Shown here piece after piece: positions 26,823 to 35,714 of a DNA stretch of 64,000 nucleotides; the stretch's first letter is position 1, and each line of letters starts with the position of its first letter. The notes below the pieces were generated by a model, which ran no database searches, was not told the origin of the DNA, and saw only the letters and a program-made list of their open reading frames with translations. Origin of the DNA: Alphaproteobacteria bacterium. Its GTDB lineage: Bacteria > Pseudomonadota > Alphaproteobacteria > UBA8366 > GCA-2717185. The DNA lies in the NCBI GenBank assembly GCA_012103325.1, contig WLWY01000005.1:248001-312000 (forward strand), given 5' to 3'. The position numbers were made by a program, and so were the translations under genes.

Positions 26823-27667
26823 CTACCCGCGAGACTGTTCCAGTATCGCGTATTCGCGTCACGGAGCAGGGTGTCGTGTGCCCGCTGCAGGCAACGGCGC
26901 ATGGACGACGCGAAGGCAACATTGCTGAGCACCCGACCAACAGAAAGCGTATTCTGATACGGGCTCTGCTTGGAAACGGCCGAGATGCAACGCTCATATC
27001 CGTGTCGAGCAACGCGCAACCCGTCTTTATCGGCGGTGTCCGCTTTCGCTGCGTTCGTGACGGTATGCCACAATCCGGGCAATTGGTCTGAGCGATACGA
27101 CTCTATCGGAGCGAACTGGCTCGATGCCTGGTTGAGCAATCGCACTGCGGATGCCGTCGGAGAACGGTCGATCATCTTTCGGCCGATGTGGCGCAAGGTT
27201 CCCGTGGCCGTATCGATTTCCCCTTCTGTCAAAGGCCGGGCGTCGCGCGCATCGGCATTCGGTACCAATGAGGCATCTTTCGCGATGGCGATTTTGGCGG
27301 ACGCGATTTTCTCGCGGGACATAACATCGCCCAAGATGACGGCGCGCACCGACACAAAGCCTCGGTCGGCCACAAACATTACATTGCCGGCGATTGGTAT
27401 CTGACGCTGCAGACCGGCGTTGTCGGTAACTGTCACGGCGAAATCGGTCATGCGGGCGGGATGATAGGCGACACCGCGGCGCGGCGGATCTCTATCTTGT
27501 TGCAAGCAATAGGTCGAAAGCTCTGCGCTACATTCGCCCGACGAACATACGAAGTGAATACCGTTGGAAGATAGAACAGCGAGGATTTGCGGCGCGGCCT
27601 TTGCGCTCATGCTGATCGCTACAAAAAGCGGCACAATTGTCAAGCCAAAGAGGAAACGTCCAAGCAT
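26819..27667 (-). CDS. Exported protein of unknown function
   Basis: A 282-residue protein. The ATG used has GGAGG six bases before it and is followed at once by a signal peptide (LGRFLFGLTIVPLFVAISMSAKAAP), so longer frames upstream are rejected. The mature part has cysteines near the N-terminus (FVCSSGECSAELSTYC) that could form disulfides, a beta-rich middle (FAVTVTDNAGLQRQIPIAGNVMFVADRGFVSV) and a helical C-terminus. I do not recognise a family. It lies 110 bases downstream of the TRAP permease on the same strand and might be co-transcribed with it. Confidence 0.65.
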   Translation of the reverse strand: MLGRFLFGLTIVPLFVAISMSAKAAPQILAVLSSNGIHFVCSSGECSAELSTYCLQQDRDPPRRGVAYHPARMTDFAVTVTDNAGLQRQIPIAGNVMFVADRGFVSVRAVILGDVMSREKIASAKIAIAKDASLVPNADARDARPLTEGEIDTATGTLRHIGRKMIDRSPTASAVRLLNQASSQFAPIESYRSDQLPGLWHTVTNAAKADTADKDGLRVARHGYERCISAVSKQSPYQNTLSVGRVLSNVAFASSMRRCLQRAHDTLLRDANTRYWNSLAGS

Positions 27668-27777
27668 TGCTATCCTCCAATTTAGTATGCGTTGTGCTCT
27701 CTCAGATGTTCGTTGTGCAAATGTCATGTCTCCTCACGGGCACGCCACATGCGGCGGCGCGTCCGTGAGTGGCTCTG

Positions 27778-29934
27778 TCAGCCACCGCTCTCGGCCGCCG
27801 CCGCGACGGGCGTTGCCGCCCGCGCCGCAAACTTGCCGAGCAGCACGCCCGGTATCAGAAGGCCGACGCCGATGGCGTTCGTCATCATCTCCGGATAGGC
27901 CAGTAGGAGCCCCGCGGCGATCAGGATGACGCGTGTCAGAAGCGCTGCCGGTGCGGCGTTGAGCGATCCGACCAGGACCAAGTGGCCTTGCAGCCCCGAC
28001 GCGATCAACGTCACACCGAGAATCGCCGTACTGCATTCGATGAGAATGACGCCGATTTCTCCGTTCAATACGAGGGCCGGATTGAGGACGAAGAAGAACG
28101 GCAGGAAATAAATGACGCTGCCGAGCCGCATCGCCTCGAGACCCGTTCGCATCGGGCTCGAACCCGCAACCGTAGCCGCCGCGAAGGCGCCCAACGCGAC
28201 CGGCGGTGTAATGAAGGACACCATGCCCCAATATAGAATGAACAGGTGAACCGCGATGGGGTCGAGGCCAAGTTCCACGAGGGCAGGGGCCAGCACGATG
28301 GCGAGGAAAATATACGCCGCTGTTACCGTCATGCCGATTCCGAGAATGAAGCTCGTGATTGCCCCCATGATGAGCAGCAGAAACACATTACCACCCGCGA
28401 TCCGCACCAGATCGCCGGAGAACGTCCCCGCCATGCCGGTTACCATGACGCCGCCGATAATCAGGCCAACGGCGGCGAGGATGCCGACAAGTTCGGCCAG
28501 GAGACGGCCATTGGCATCGATATAATCTCGAATGGCATCGCCCGATATCCGAATGTGCTTCGGCAGATGCGAAATCACCAGCACCGCTGCCGCCGCACCA
28601 ACCGGGATGAGGGTCACATATTCCGGTGGGAAGTAGACGCTCGCCAAAACGAGCCCGAGGAATGTAATGATCGATGCGCCCAGGATATAAAGCCAGGGGT
28701 CATTGAGCTTGAGCTTGCCGAACTGGCTCAGCGCGAGCAGGGCAACGGTCGCATAGAACGGCGCCTGCGCTTCCCGCTTGAGATAGACGAGCAGATAGAT
28801 CAGCAGGAAGAAGGCGAAGACGTAATACCAGCCCTCCTTCAGTGTCTGCTTGGTTTCCGGGAGTTCCTCCCTGGGCAAACCCTTAATACCGAAGCGTGCG
28901 GCATAAGAGTCGATCTGGACGAACAGCCCGTAGAAATACAAGATCGACGGCACGATCGCGGCGATCGCGACCCAGATGTAGGGGATGTCCAGGAACGAGG
29001 CCATGACGAACGCGGTCGCACCCATGACCGGGGGCATAAGTACACCGCCGGTTGACGCACAAGCCTCGATGCCGGCGGCATATCGGGCAGGATAGCCCGT
29101 CCGCTTCATCGCCGGGATCGTCATCGAACCGGTCGTCAACACGTTGGTAATGACACTGCCACTCAACGAACCGAACAACCCGCTGGCGACGATGGCGACT
29201 TTTGCCGGCCCGCCGCGGACGCCGCCGAGCAACGCGAAGGCAAGGTTGATGAAGAACTTGCCGCCGCCCGTCGACTGCAGGGTCACGCCGAAGATGATGA
29301 ACCCGATGATCAGCGTACCGAACACGCGCATCGGGATGCCAAGAACGGATTCCTCGCTCAACAAATGGTATCGCGCGGTACCCATAATATCCTGCGGCAT
29401 ACCGGAGAAGATCGCGGGCATGAAGGCCGCATCGGCGAAAATTGGATAGAGCGAGAGGATGCCGAAGATGACGAAAATCGCGAACCCACCGGCGCGGCGG
29501 GCACCTTCCATGATCATCGCCCACATGATGAAGGCGAGAATGACCGGCGTGACCGGCGACGCGTATTCCCAACCTTCTTCGAGGCTGCGAAGACCATTCC
29601 AGGCGTAGTATCCGGTGACGCCGAGCGTCGTCAGAAACAGGACGTAGTCATACCAGGGAATCCGCGACCGCGACGATTTTGCCGTTGCGGGGAAAATAAG
29701 GAAAACCGTGGAAAAGAAGACCCCAAGCAGCACATACAGGTAGCTGTTATCCATAATAACGAAATCAAACATCATCTTCAGATTGAAGATCTGGTTGACC
29801 GCTAGGAGAACGCCTAGACAGGTTGATAGCAGAAACAGTTTCTGCCATATGCCACCAAGCTTGCGAAAACGGCCGAGGTCCGCTTGGGCCTCGGCCGCTT
29901 CCATGGCCTCGAGATCGATGCCTACTTTTGCCAT
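27778..29934 (-). CDS. TRAP transporter fused permease (4TM/12TM, TAXI type)
   Basis: A 718-residue membrane protein combining the small (DctQ-like) and large (DctM-like) permease parts, as is usual for TAXI-type TRAP systems. Hydrophobic helices run from about residue 32 to the C-terminus. Family blocks are GGVRGGPAKVAIVASGLFGSL, SGSVITNVLTTGSMTIPAMK, GGVLMPPVMGATAFVMA and, in the second half, GMVSFITPPVALGAFAAA. It takes up an organic acid using the Na+ or H+ gradient, with the binding protein encoded just upstream; the two genes overlap by 13 bases. With the FAD dehydrogenase in the same operon, a di- or tricarboxylate is likely. Confidence 0.93.
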   Translation of the reverse strand: MAKVGIDLEAMEAAEAQADLGRFRKLGGIWQKLFLLSTCLGVLLAVNQIFNLKMMFDFVIMDNSYLYVLLGVFFSTVFLIFPATAKSSRSRIPWYDYVLFLTTLGVTGYYAWNGLRSLEEGWEYASPVTPVILAFIMWAMIMEGARRAGGFAIFVIFGILSLYPIFADAAFMPAIFSGMPQDIMGTARYHLLSEESVLGIPMRVFGTLIIGFIIFGVTLQSTGGGKFFINLAFALLGGVRGGPAKVAIVASGLFGSLSGSVITNVLTTGSMTIPAMKRTGYPARYAAGIEACASTGGVLMPPVMGATAFVMASFLDIPYIWVAIAAIVPSILYFYGLFVQIDSYAARFGIKGLPREELPETKQTLKEGWYYVFAFFLLIYLLVYLKREAQAPFYATVALLALSQFGKLKLNDPWLYILGASIITFLGLVLASVYFPPEYVTLIPVGAAAAVLVISHLPKHIRISGDAIRDYIDANGRLLAELVGILAAVGLIIGGVMVTGMAGTFSGDLVRIAGGNVFLLLIMGAITSFILGIGMTVTAAYIFLAIVLAPALVELGLDPIAVHLFILYWGMVSFITPPVALGAFAAATVAGSSPMRTGLEAMRLGSVIYFLPFFFVLNPALVLNGEIGVILIECSTAILGVTLIASGLQGHLVLVGSLNAAPAALLTRVILIAAGLLLAYPEMMTNAIGVGLLIPGVLLGKFAARAATPVAAAAESGG

Positions 29935-31061
29935 ACTGGATCAAAGCCCGCTGCTGTCAGTGCCGCGGCACGCTCACTCATCCATTTTTCATAGCCGGCT
30001 GCCGTGCCGCCAACCTTTTTCCAGGTCGCCTGCAGCACTTTCTGCCGATCCATTACGCTGTTGTTATGTGCTTCCGCATCGTCGCTCCAGACTCCGATTT
30101 CCTTGAAGTATTTCACGGCGCCCGCATGGTACGGCATGATCCATTTGAAGACCTGACGTTCCATGGCGAAGCCTGCGGCGGCGGCATGCGCATCCTTGTA
30201 CTTGTCGTACCTGGTGTGCATCAGCTTAACGAGGTCGTAGACGGCCCCTTCGGTCTGCCAGTCATAAGTAACCATGACCGGGTAGCCGAACGTGGCGCCG
30301 GTATGCGGCGTTCCCTTCGAGAGGCCGACGCCGGCTGTCGCGACATGTGGCACGAACCACGGTCCGACTTTCAACAGACGTGCCCAGCCGTCCTTCTCAC
30401 TCTGCGGCGCTTCGAAGAAATGTAAGCCGCGCGGCGAACTTGCCACCTGGAACAGCATCGAGGAATTGGTCGATGCAATCGCGGCATCGATATTGCCATC
30501 AATGATGCCCTGAATGGACGCTTTCCAGCCGGGAACCTTAACCTGCTTCACGTCTTTCCAGGTCAGACCGCCATAGGCGAGCCAGGCTTCCATGTTCTGG
30601 TTCAGGGCGGGGCCACCGACGATCCAGGCAATCCGTTTGCCTTTCAGGTCCGATGCTTTCTTGATGTTCGCGTCCTTGGCGGTGGCCGGTAACGCGTTGT
30701 TCGTATCGGACCAGCCCATCATGACGAGACGGATGGATTGCGGTCCCCACTGTCCCTTGCCGAAATCCAACACGCCTTCCTGCGCCTGGAAAGAGCCGAT
30801 GCCCATGGCGGAGAAATGGACCTGCTTGTTCTTCAGTGGCGTCATCCGCGAAATGTCGTTTTTCGCCGGTAGGACGCGCAGTTTGTATCCGTCCTCGGCA
30901 AGGGCATTTCCGACGGCGACCGATGCCGCATAGCCGGACGACGTCGTACCGTAAGCTGTCCATGCAAAAGTTTTCGGCAAGCCCTCGGCTTGCGCGGTTG
31001 CCACGCCAAGCGCGGCCGTTAAGGCCATCGCCGTGATCGTGGCAAGTTTACGGTGAAGCAT
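29922..31061 (-). CDS. TAXI family TRAP transporter solute-binding protein
   Basis: A 379-residue periplasmic binding protein. The start with AGGGAGA before it gives a signal peptide MLHRKLATITAMALTAALG ending at AQA-EG. Mature residues GTTSSGYAASVAVGNALAEDG, KKASDLKGKRIAWIVGGPALN and IDAAIASTNSS match the NMT1/TAXI group. It delivers solute to the fused permease encoded next. About 120 bases separate it from the GntR gene upstream, so a weak internal promoter is possible. The ligand is unknown; TcuA-like enzymes nearby suggest a carboxylate. Confidence 0.92.
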   Translation of the reverse strand: MLHRKLATITAMALTAALGVATAQAEGLPKTFAWTAYGTTSSGYAASVAVGNALAEDGYKLRVLPAKNDISRMTPLKNKQVHFSAMGIGSFQAQEGVLDFGKGQWGPQSIRLVMMGWSDTNNALPATAKDANIKKASDLKGKRIAWIVGGPALNQNMEAWLAYGGLTWKDVKQVKVPGWKASIQGIIDGNIDAAIASTNSSMLFQVASSPRGLHFFEAPQSEKDGWARLLKVGPWFVPHVATAGVGLSKGTPHTGATFGYPVMVTYDWQTEGAVYDLVKLMHTRYDKYKDAHAAAAGFAMERQVFKWIMPYHAGAVKYFKEIGVWSDDAEAHNNSVMDRQKVLQATWKKVGGTAAGYEKWMSERAAALTAAGFDPVWQK

Positions 31062-31182
31062 ATTATTTCTCCCTATGTGTACGTGACCCGGCTCTGCGGG
31101 CCGTTTGACGTGGGCCGGATTATCACTGTATTCACCGGTTTTGCACATCTTTTATTTGTGCTGAAGCGTCCGCTTGGCTGGT

Positions 31183-31845
31183 TTAAGTAGACTCCAGCGT
31201 TAGCTTAAGCCGCGCTTCCTGTGCGGCCTGTATATGCGTGCGGGCGGCGGCTTCGGCCGCGTCCGTATCGCGCTCGCGGATTGCCTGTGCCAGTGCGGTA
31301 TGTTCCTCGTGCGCGCTGCTCCCCCGTCCCGGAACCGCCATCGTGGTGCCGCGCATCAACGCCATCGAGTCGCGCAGTGCATTCGCTGTCTTAAGCAGGT
31401 AGCGGTTGTGCGCCGACCGGAAGAGCACTTGGTGGAATTGAGCGTTGTGCTGCGACAGCCGGGCAGGGTCGTGGAGGATATCCGTTTCCCTCGTCAGCAT
31501 TTCGAACAGGACGGCAATTTCCGCCTCCGAGGCATGCCGGGCGGCCAGTCCGGCCGCCGTGCCTTCCAGCACTTCCCGCATGGCGTACAGCTCCATCATC
31601 GACTGATGATCGAGCTGCACGACGATCATGCCGCGATGCGGCTCGAAGGTCAGAAACCCGTCCGCCTCCAGCCGCCGGAGCGCTTCCCGGACCGGCGTGC
31701 GGCTGATCTCCAACCGCTCTGCGACGTCCTTTTCGCGAACGCGCGAGCCGGGCGGCAGCACGCCTTCGCGAATATCAGCACGCAGCTGCTCGTAGGCATA
31801 TTCCCCGAGCGAGGGGTAATTTTGTTTGGCGGTGTCCGCCGGCAT
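31183..31845 (-). CDS. GntR family regulator, FCD domain
   Basis: A protein of about 220 residues. The winged helix is at residues about 15-75 (LREGVLPPGS-like turn, then DVAERLEISRTPVREALRRLEADGFL) and the FCD ligand domain at about 85-215 (MREVLEGTAAGLAA, with histidines in SQHNAQFHQVLF and the HEEH region that can hold a metal and a carboxylate). The ATG used lies one base after the stop of the FAD-dehydrogenase gene; a GTG ten codons earlier is possible. FCD regulators usually respond to the pathway acid. The tandem palindrome over the operon promoter is its likely operator, so it would repress its own operon. Confidence 0.92.
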   Translation of the reverse strand: MPADTAKQNYPSLGEYAYEQLRADIREGVLPPGSRVREKDVAERLEISRTPVREALRRLEADGFLTFEPHRGMIVVQLDHQSMMELYAMREVLEGTAAGLAARHASEAEIAVLFEMLTRETDILHDPARLSQHNAQFHQVLFRSAHNRYLLKTANALRDSMALMRGTTMAVPGRGSSAHEEHTALAQAIRERDTDAAEAAARTHIQAAQEARLKLTLEST

Positions 31846-31846
31846 A

Positions 31847-33334
31847 TCAGCCCGCTTTCGCGAGCGCTCCTGCACTGTTGCCGGCCAATCGTCCGAAGAT
31901 CGCGCCGGACATCAGCCCCGTGCCACCCGGATAGTTGAAGCAGAACACGCCGCCGACCAACTCACCGGCCGCGTAGAGACCGGGGATTGGCGCAAGCTCC
32001 ATGTCGAGAACACTGCCGTTGTCGTCTGTCCGCAAGCCGCCGAAGGTGAAGGTGATCCCACAAGTTATGGCATAGGCCTCGTAGGGCGGTTCGTCCAACA
32101 CGTTGGCCCAGTTCGATTTCGGAACATCCAAGCCGGTCGTGCCGCGGCCATCCAGAACCGCAGGATTGAAAGCCACGTCCGTCTGAACCGCCACGTTGTA
32201 CTCGTTGACCGTCTTGAGAAACTGATCGGGGTCGACGCCCTCCAGCTTCGGCGCGAGCTCTTCCAGCGTATTGCCGGTCGCCTTGGTGACGCGGCGGATC
32301 CGGTACTCGTCCCGCATCATCCCCGTGACCTTCTGATCGAAGACCTGCCACGCCATCATGCCCGGCTGGTTCATGATCTCTCGGCCATATTTGGCGTAAG
32401 TATAGTTGCGGAAATCCGCTCCCTCGTCGACGAAGCGCTTGCCGTCGGCGTTGACCATGATGCCAAGCGGGTAGCTGTGTTTCTGGAAATTATCGCCCAC
32501 GGTGAGGTCGCCGGTTTCCGGCGCGTTCAGATCCCAACCGACCGCGTGACAGCCCGACCAGTTGCCGTGCGGCATGGCGCCGATATCGAGCGCCATCTGA
32601 ATGCCGCCACCGGTATTGAAGCGCGTGCCGCGCACCTTGACCAGCTCCCAGCCCGGACCGAGATAGCGGGTGCGCATCTCCGAGTTGGCCTCGAACCCGC
32701 CGGAGGCCAGAATGACCGCCTTGACGTTGATGTTTCGGACCTTGCCCTTGTGCTTGACCTTGATGCCGGTGACTTTCTCGTCGTCATAGATCAGCGACAG
32801 GCCGCGTGTCTCATACAGGATATCGATGCCGTTTTCTTCCGCTGCCTTGGTCTCCAGCTCGATGAGCCCTTCGCCGCCGCCCCAGGTCTCGACGCACAGC
32901 CCGCCCCAGAAGCGGTATTTGCCGTCGACCTTGAAGGCCTGCCGGCCGTAGCTCGGCTGGAACTTGATGCCGCGGCTCTTCATCCACTGCACGGTTTCAA
33001 GGCTCTTGGTGACCAGCATCTCGGCCTTATCCGGATCGGCGCGATACTGCGTCAGGCGGAACAGATCGTCGTAGAATTGATCGCTCGTGTAGGTGCCGAA
33101 ATCGGCGTTGTCGATCTCGTCTTGCGTGAGGTCGAGGACCGTTGTCAGATCCTGCAGCCCGTCATGTGCGAACCGGATGGCGCCCGCCGTATAGCGGCTG
33201 TTGCCGCCGGCTTCCTCGAGCGGCGCTGCTTCGATCATAACGACCTTCGCACCATGTTCCTGCGCGGCGAGGGCGGCGGAAAAGGCGGCGTTCCCGGCGC
33301 CAAGGATAGCGACATCATATTGCGATTCAGACAT
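31847..33334 (-). CDS. FAD-dependent dehydrogenase (TcuA / FAD_binding_2 family)
   Basis: A 495-residue flavoprotein with GGAGGG before its ATG. The dinucleotide-binding start is DVAILGAGNAAFSAALAA. Other family blocks are AILASGGFEANSEMRTRYLG and, at the C-terminus, PGLYAAGELVGGVFCFNYPGGTG, which joins the flavin. This arrangement is that of FAD-dependent tricarballylate dehydrogenase TcuA and of fumarate reductase/3-ketosteroid dehydrogenase flavoproteins. It is the first gene of an operon with a GntR regulator and a TAXI-TRAP transporter, so it probably oxidises the imported carboxylate; tricarballylate itself is only one candidate. Confidence 0.88.
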   Translation of the reverse strand: MSESQYDVAILGAGNAAFSAALAAQEHGAKVVMIEAAPLEEAGGNSRYTAGAIRFAHDGLQDLTTVLDLTQDEIDNADFGTYTSDQFYDDLFRLTQYRADPDKAEMLVTKSLETVQWMKSRGIKFQPSYGRQAFKVDGKYRFWGGLCVETWGGGEGLIELETKAAEENGIDILYETRGLSLIYDDEKVTGIKVKHKGKVRNINVKAVILASGGFEANSEMRTRYLGPGWELVKVRGTRFNTGGGIQMALDIGAMPHGNWSGCHAVGWDLNAPETGDLTVGDNFQKHSYPLGIMVNADGKRFVDEGADFRNYTYAKYGREIMNQPGMMAWQVFDQKVTGMMRDEYRIRRVTKATGNTLEELAPKLEGVDPDQFLKTVNEYNVAVQTDVAFNPAVLDGRGTTGLDVPKSNWANVLDEPPYEAYAITCGITFTFGGLRTDDNGSVLDMELAPIPGLYAAGELVGGVFCFNYPGGTGLMSGAIFGRLAGNSAGALAKAG

Positions 33335-33358
33335 GGGTCCCTCCGGATAACGATTCTG

Positions 33359-33380
33359 ATTGTGCACAATTGTATACAAT
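33359..33380. promoter_or_regulatory. Tandem overlapping GntR/FCD operator
   Basis: Two perfect 12-bp palindromes, ATTGTGCACAAT (33359-33370) and ATTGTATACAAT (33369-33380), overlap by two bases. The TTGT-N4-ACAA shape is typical of FCD-type GntR operators. It lies 25 bases upstream of the FAD dehydrogenase start and overlaps the proposed -10 box, as expected for repression by the GntR protein of the same operon. Confidence 0.75.
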
Positions 33381-33406
33381 CTATGGGGCGAATTGTTCTA
33401 AGGCAA
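33378..33406 (-). promoter_or_regulatory. Sigma-70-type promoter of the FAD/GntR/TRAP operon
   Basis: Read on the minus strand, TTGCCT (33401-33406) and TAGATT (33378-33383) are spaced by 17 bases, each matching the consensus in four of six positions. The -10 box runs into the second palindrome of the operator. Confidence 0.45.
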
Positions 33407-33464
33407 GGGAAGTGAATCAGTTTACGTAAAAGCGCCTGAATTCGCTGCTTTTGGCGAATGTTCC

Positions 33465-33528
33465 TAAAAAAAGAAAAATGCCGACGACCCTAATTCACCA
33501 AAGCGATGATGGATTAGGGCTGCCGACA
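33465..33528 (-). terminator. Rho-independent terminator of the cytochrome P460 operon
   Basis: On the minus strand an imperfect 16-bp stem (TGTCGGCAGCCCTAAT pairing with ATTAGGGTCGTCGGCA, allowing G-U pairs and one mismatch) encloses a loop of about 18 bases. It is followed by TTTTTCTTTTTTT. It lies about 30 bases after the P460 stop codon. Confidence 0.8.
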
Positions 33529-33557
33529 ATACTCGTCTGAGGTCTCGTTTGTCGCTA

Positions 33558-34154
33558 CTAATTGAGGATCGCGTAAAACTTGGTGAACACCATATCTTTC
33601 GTGGCGTTGTCGATATGACACTGGGCACAATTCGCAACAGGCGCTGCTGCGGCCGTTGCTTTGTAGGGCGGTGCGTGATGTCCAAAGTTGAAGTAGCCCC
33701 AATTTTTGCTCTCGGAAAAGCGCTTTGAGTCCTTCACGGCAATATCGATGCCGTTGCGGGCGGCCGGGAAATAGCCGCGGCCCGACACTTCGGAACGCGA
33801 GCCGTCCTCATTTTCCCCAGGCTGGGTAAGCTGTAGTTCCTTCAGCATGATCGTGCCTTCGGGGAAAGTGCCGGTCTCCTTATAAATACTGTAAGCCTGC
33901 GGCTGAATATAGACGTTGTGATACTCCGGGAATCCCGCCTTGCCGTCATTCAGCGCGTTTGGCGTTAACGGTGAACCAACGAAAACCCATTCATGATAGC
34001 CGACTGGCAGAATGAGATTTCCATTATCGGCCCATTTGGGACCCCAATCAGAATCAGAGGCGGCTTTGGCCGCATCCAATTTATATGTGCCGCCAGCGAT
34101 GACGAGCCCAAGGAACGCCGCCACGCCAAGCGCATATTTTGATACCAATTTCAT
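33558..34154 (-). CDS. Cytochrome P460 family protein
   Basis: A 198-residue exported c-type haem protein with AAGGAAG before the ATG and an N-terminal signal (LVSKYALGVAAFLGLVIAGG). The haem motif CAQCH is at 176-180, near the C-terminus as in cytochromes P460 and c'-beta, and the ending NATKDMVFTKFYAILN is typical of the family. HEWVFVGSPLTPNAL and NWGYFNFGHHAPPYKA are other family segments. P460 enzymes oxidise hydroxylamine or bind NO; relatives handle reactive nitrogen. It is the last gene of an operon with DUF4142, cupredoxin and MAPEG genes, just before a strong terminator; the cupredoxin could be its electron partner (inference). Confidence 0.9.
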   Translation of the reverse strand: MKLVSKYALGVAAFLGLVIAGGTYKLDAAKAASDSDWGPKWADNGNLILPVGYHEWVFVGSPLTPNALNDGKAGFPEYHNVYIQPQAYSIYKETGTFPEGTIMLKELQLTQPGENEDGSRSEVSGRGYFPAARNGIDIAVKDSKRFSESKNWGYFNFGHHAPPYKATAAAAPVANCAQCHIDNATKDMVFTKFYAILN

Positions 34155-34237
34155 CTATCTTCCTTTCTTTAAGCAACGTTGTTGAAAAGAGAAATCCGGA
34201 CCCAGACGCCCGGAGATCAATGGTGCGGGTAAAGGCT

Positions 34238-34651
34238 TCATGCTTGATTGAAGGTGAGGTAGGCGATCGCGAGAATGGCGAACCAGGACACCAGATATAT
34301 CGGCGTTCTGAGATATGGCATGCCCGTGATGTAGACGACGGCGTGTACGACTCGGGCATAGAAGAAGACGGCAGCCCAGGCATTCACGGCGGCCAACGTT
34401 CCGTTTGTCAGCAAACTTGCCGCAAGCACGACGGCAATGAAGGCTGGCATCGTCTCCACCATGTTGAGGTGGGATCGCTGCGCACGTGCTGCCCAAAGCG
34501 GTTGTTCCGGGGTCTCCCGCGGGAAATCCCCTGTGTAATTCTTCAGAAATCCACCGAGGCCCCACGTGAATAGTCGGGCGACGATGTATGGCGTCCATAG
34601 CAGAACGGTCAAGACGCCGCTCAACGCTAAATATTGATAGGTCTCAGTCAT
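34238..34651 (-). CDS. MAPEG family membrane protein
   Basis: A 137-residue integral membrane protein with about four helices. The family signature is RAQRSHLNMVETMPAFIAVV (residues about 56-75), followed by FFYARVVHAVVYITGMPYLRT. MAPEG proteins include microsomal glutathione transferases and peroxidases; many bacterial members are uncharacterised. The ribosome site is AGAGAAG. It lies third in the minus-strand redox operon, where a role against oxidised lipids or in membrane redox chemistry would fit, but that is inference. Confidence 0.88.
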   Translation of the reverse strand: MTETYQYLALSGVLTVLLWTPYIVARLFTWGLGGFLKNYTGDFPRETPEQPLWAARAQRSHLNMVETMPAFIAVVLAASLLTNGTLAAVNAWAAVFFYARVVHAVVYITGMPYLRTPIYLVSWFAILAIAYLTFNQA

Positions 34652-34699
34652 TTTCTTCTCTTGCTTTCGTAGGGTTGCATTGACGTTTCTTGATCGGGG

Positions 34700-35047
34700 T
34701 CAGCTCACCTGCAGCGTCGCCCTCATGTTGGGGTGAAAGAGACAGAGATACGGCTCGGCATGCTTCGCCTTGACGAGGATTTCCGCACTTTCGTTCGGCT
34801 TGAGTTCCCCTGTATCCCAACTGGAATCGAGGGCGGTTGCGGTATGCGGAACGATGTCGAGATTGACCCATTTGATCCAGTCTCCCACGCGAACTTGGAG
34901 CGTGGCGGGTGAGAACTGGAAATTGGTAATCTCCACCGTGTGAAGGATTGAACGCTGTGCGCTTTTCGCGAAGGTTCCCGCGACCGCGCCGACGATGGCG
35001 ACCGTACTCACGGCCGCCATGCCACTCAGAAGTGTTCGGCGATGCAT
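34700..35047 (-). CDS. Exported cupredoxin (plastocyanin/amicyanin-like)
   Basis: A 115-residue periplasmic type-1 copper protein. The N-terminus MHRRTLLSGMAAV followed by a hydrophobic stretch looks like an export signal with a twin arginine. The copper ligands are all present: His68 in VPHTATA, and Cys102, His105 and Met108 in CLFHPNM. VGDWIKWVN and the Cys-x2-His-x2-Met loop match amicyanin/pseudoazurin-like proteins. It lies 10 bases after the DUF4142 gene. As a small electron carrier it may serve the cytochrome P460 of the same operon. Confidence 0.92.
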   Translation of the reverse strand: MHRRTLLSGMAAVSTVAIVGAVAGTFAKSAQRSILHTVEITNFQFSPATLQVRVGDWIKWVNLDIVPHTATALDSSWDTGELKPNESAEILVKAKHAEPYLCLFHPNMRATLQVS

Positions 35048-35057
35048 CGGTAAAGCT

Positions 35058-35588
35058 TTAGTTCAGCTTCTTGACCATCATCTCCGCATGGTGCTCATGC
35101 ACCTTGAAGATTTTCAGGCCAGCTTTGAACAGGGTCTTTACCTCGGCGTTTTCGATGTTCGGGATGAAGGCGTTCTCGACCAGGTTGTTTACCGCCTTGT
35201 GATAGGCCAGTTCGTTTTCCGCATAGCGCTTGTCGAACGCCGCGCCGCGCAGCTGGCTCATCTCGTTAATCAGTGCCTCCGCACCGACGTTCAGCTTCTT
35301 GCTGAGGAAATTATCCTGCGGCTGAGCGTTGAGTTTCTTCAGTAGGGCGAGCGCTTGCGTGTTTACCGCATTGTGGTCGCGGATCATGGTCTTGGCGAAG
35401 GTGTGGATATCCGGGTTGCTGGAAATCGCCAGGGCGAGATGCGCATAACGGATGTCGATATTATCGGCGATATAGGCGACATGCGCTATTTGAAGATCGT
35501 TGAGCGCCGCGGGGTCCTCGGCTTTTGCCGCCCCGATCCCGAGCACCAGCGACATCATGCCGGCGACGACTAACGTTTGGATTTTCAT
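35058..35588 (-). CDS. DUF4142 (ferritin-like) exported protein
   Basis: A 176-residue protein with AAGGAG before its ATG and a signal peptide KIQTLVVAGMMSLVLGIGAAKA. The mature part is a four-helix bundle of the DUF4142 family: AALNDLQIAHVAYIADNIDIRYAHLA..., TFAKTMIRDHNAVN, AFDKRYAENELAYHKAVNN and a closing HEHHAEMM. The histidine/glutamate pattern resembles ferritin-like bundles, but metal binding is unproved for the family. It is the first gene of the four-gene redox operon and diverges from the AraC regulator; the shared region carries two palindromes. Confidence 0.85.
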   Translation of the reverse strand: MKIQTLVVAGMMSLVLGIGAAKAEDPAALNDLQIAHVAYIADNIDIRYAHLALAISSNPDIHTFAKTMIRDHNAVNTQALALLKKLNAQPQDNFLSKKLNVGAEALINEMSQLRGAAFDKRYAENELAYHKAVNNLVENAFIPNIENAEVKTLFKAGLKIFKVHEHHAEMMVKKLN

Positions 35589-35689
35589 TTTTGAGGTCTC
35601 CTTCTCTTTGCGGTTCGGGCACATCGGCGAACGTTCCTTCGGTATTGCCGGTGTGCTGAATGCAGAAGATAGGGAGGCTGAAATGTATG

Positions 35690-35705
35690 ATGAATGATCA
35701 TTCAT
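35690..35705. promoter_or_regulatory. 16-bp perfect palindrome, candidate operator
   Basis: ATGAATGATCATTCAT is a perfect palindrome lying between the divergent DUF4142 and AraC genes, about 100 bases from each start. The shape is typical of a dimeric repressor site such as those of TetR-type proteins. The regulator is unknown; the AraC protein next to it would more usually bind direct repeats. Confidence 0.5.
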
Positions 35706-35714
35706 TCAGATAAA

